A stretch of DNA of 13,957 nucleotides from assembly GCA_014858325.1 (NCBI GenBank), contig RKCM01000189.1, positions 1 through 13,957 of the forward strand, in the 5' to 3' direction. The DNA is from Oscillospiraceae bacterium. Lineage in GTDB: Bacteria; Bacillota; Clostridia; Oscillospirales; Ruminococcaceae. Both the position numbers and the translations under genes were made by a program. This document shows positions 13,476 to 13,957 of this stretch, piece by piece; positions within the stretch are counted from its first letter, which is position 1, and each line of letters starts with the position of its first letter. The notes under the pieces were generated by a model that saw only the letters and a list, made by a program, of their open reading frames with translations, did not search any database and was not told the origin of the DNA.

Positions 13476-13957
13476 TTACAAAACAACGCCATCCTTGAAG
13501 ATGGAGATCTCGCGGAAGCCGTGCTTTTCGGCCTTGGTCTGCTCGCCGCCGGCCACACGGATGACGAGGTCCAGCAGGTCGTGGGCGGCTTCGTCGATGG
13601 ACTTCTCGCCGTCGGCGATGACGCCGGTGTTGAAATCGATCCAGCCGCTCTTCTTCTGGGCCAGCGGCGTGTTGGTAGAGATCTTCAGGGTGGGAGCCGG
13701 GGCGGAGAAGGGGGTGCCGCGGCCGGTGGAGAAGAGGATCAGGTGGGCACCGGCGGCCGTCATGGCCGTGGCGGACACCAGATCGTTGCCGGGGCCGTAG
13801 AGCATGTTCAGGCCCTTGGTCACCACGGGGTCGCCGTAGCCGATGACGTCCATGATGGGGGCGGTGCCGCCCTTCTGGACACAGCCGCAGCTCTTATCCT
13901 CCAGCGTGGTGATGCCGCCCTGTTTGTTGCCCGGGGAGGGGTTGTCGTAGACCATCT
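13476..13957 (-). CDS. uxaA: Altronate dehydratase (UxaA/GarD family), C-terminal part
   Basis: Altronate dehydratase turns D-altronate into 2-keto-3-deoxygluconate in galacturonate breakdown and is a metal-dependent enzyme. Only the last 160 or so residues are inside the window; the frame runs off the end, and the ATG at 13955 is an internal Met. Recognisable family sequence includes YDNPSPGNKQGGITTLEDKS, GDPVVTKGLNMLYGPGNDLVSATAMTAAGAH, FSTGRGTPFSAPAPTLKIST and the C-terminal SGWIDFNTGVIADGEKS segment. Galactarate dehydratase GarD shares this fold, so the substrate (altronate or galactarate) is not fully settled. Altronate is favoured because pectin-derived galacturonate use is common in these gut bacteria. 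The stop lies just 7 bases from the intergenic repeat. Confidence 0.88.
   Translation of the reverse strand, partial: MVYDNPSPGNKQGGITTLEDKSCGCVQKGGTAPIMDVIGYGDPVVTKGLNMLYGPGNDLVSATAMTAAGAHLILFSTGRGTPFSAPAPTLKISTNTPLAQKKSGWIDFNTGVIADGEKSIDEAAHDLLDLVIRVAGGEQTKAEKHGFREISIFKDGVVL

Noticed and set aside
12295..13800. 501-residue plus-strand open frame opposite galM and through the repeat
   Set aside because: It is antisense to a clear aldose epimerase and runs through a terminator and a repeat; composition is typical of a shadow frame.

Overview
This window looks like a chromosomal piece of a GC-rich gut Clostridia member of the Oscillospiraceae (Faecalibacterium / Gemmiger / Subdoligranulum type). 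The reasons are high GC coding with strong G/C third positions, Gram-positive-style ribosome binding sites, a lipoprotein-type solute-binding protein, a T-box leader on an aminoacyl-tRNA synthetase gene, and a CTCCCCC-GAA-GGGGGAG hairpin repeat of a kind I associate with these genomes. The genus is inferred from gene order and style, not from a search.

Layout. (1) 1-3802, plus strand: a tight run of recA (3' end only), recX, rimO, pgsA and a six-helix membrane protein, closed by a 24-bp perfect hairpin (3820-3870). (2) 3876-4889, minus strand: asnA, with a near-consensus promoter. (3) 5037-11077, plus strand: a sigma-A-type promoter, a tRNA-Cys T-box leader with specifier UGC and discriminator-pairing UGGA, then cysS, a lipoprotein solute-binding protein and a 906-residue membrane sensor with GGDEF and EAL domains. 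No terminator is visible between these three genes, and a strong hairpin closes the unit. (4) 11086-12151, minus strand: lrgB and lrgA. lrgA has no standard start codon at its homology start; an ACG sits there at ideal spacing from a Shine-Dalgarno sequence. (5) 12360-13957, minus strand: a galM-type mutarotase gene with its terminator, a 128-bp multi-hairpin intergenic repeat, and the 3' end of a uxaA-type altronate dehydratase gene.

How the genes fit together. The first block combines DNA recombination (RecA and its modulator RecX), ribosomal protein S12 modification (RimO) and phospholipid synthesis (PgsA). AsnA and CysS serve asparagine synthesis and cysteine-tRNA charging. The most interesting part is the solute-binding lipoprotein paired with a sensor GGDEF-EAL protein and no ABC permease. 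This suggests a binding-protein-fed c-di-GMP sensor, comparable in architecture to Vibrio NspS/MbaA. Because it lies directly downstream of cysS, it may be co-transcribed from the tRNA-Cys-responsive T-box. LrgAB is a holin-like or pyruvate-transport-type membrane pair. The last block points to hexuronate and hexose use.
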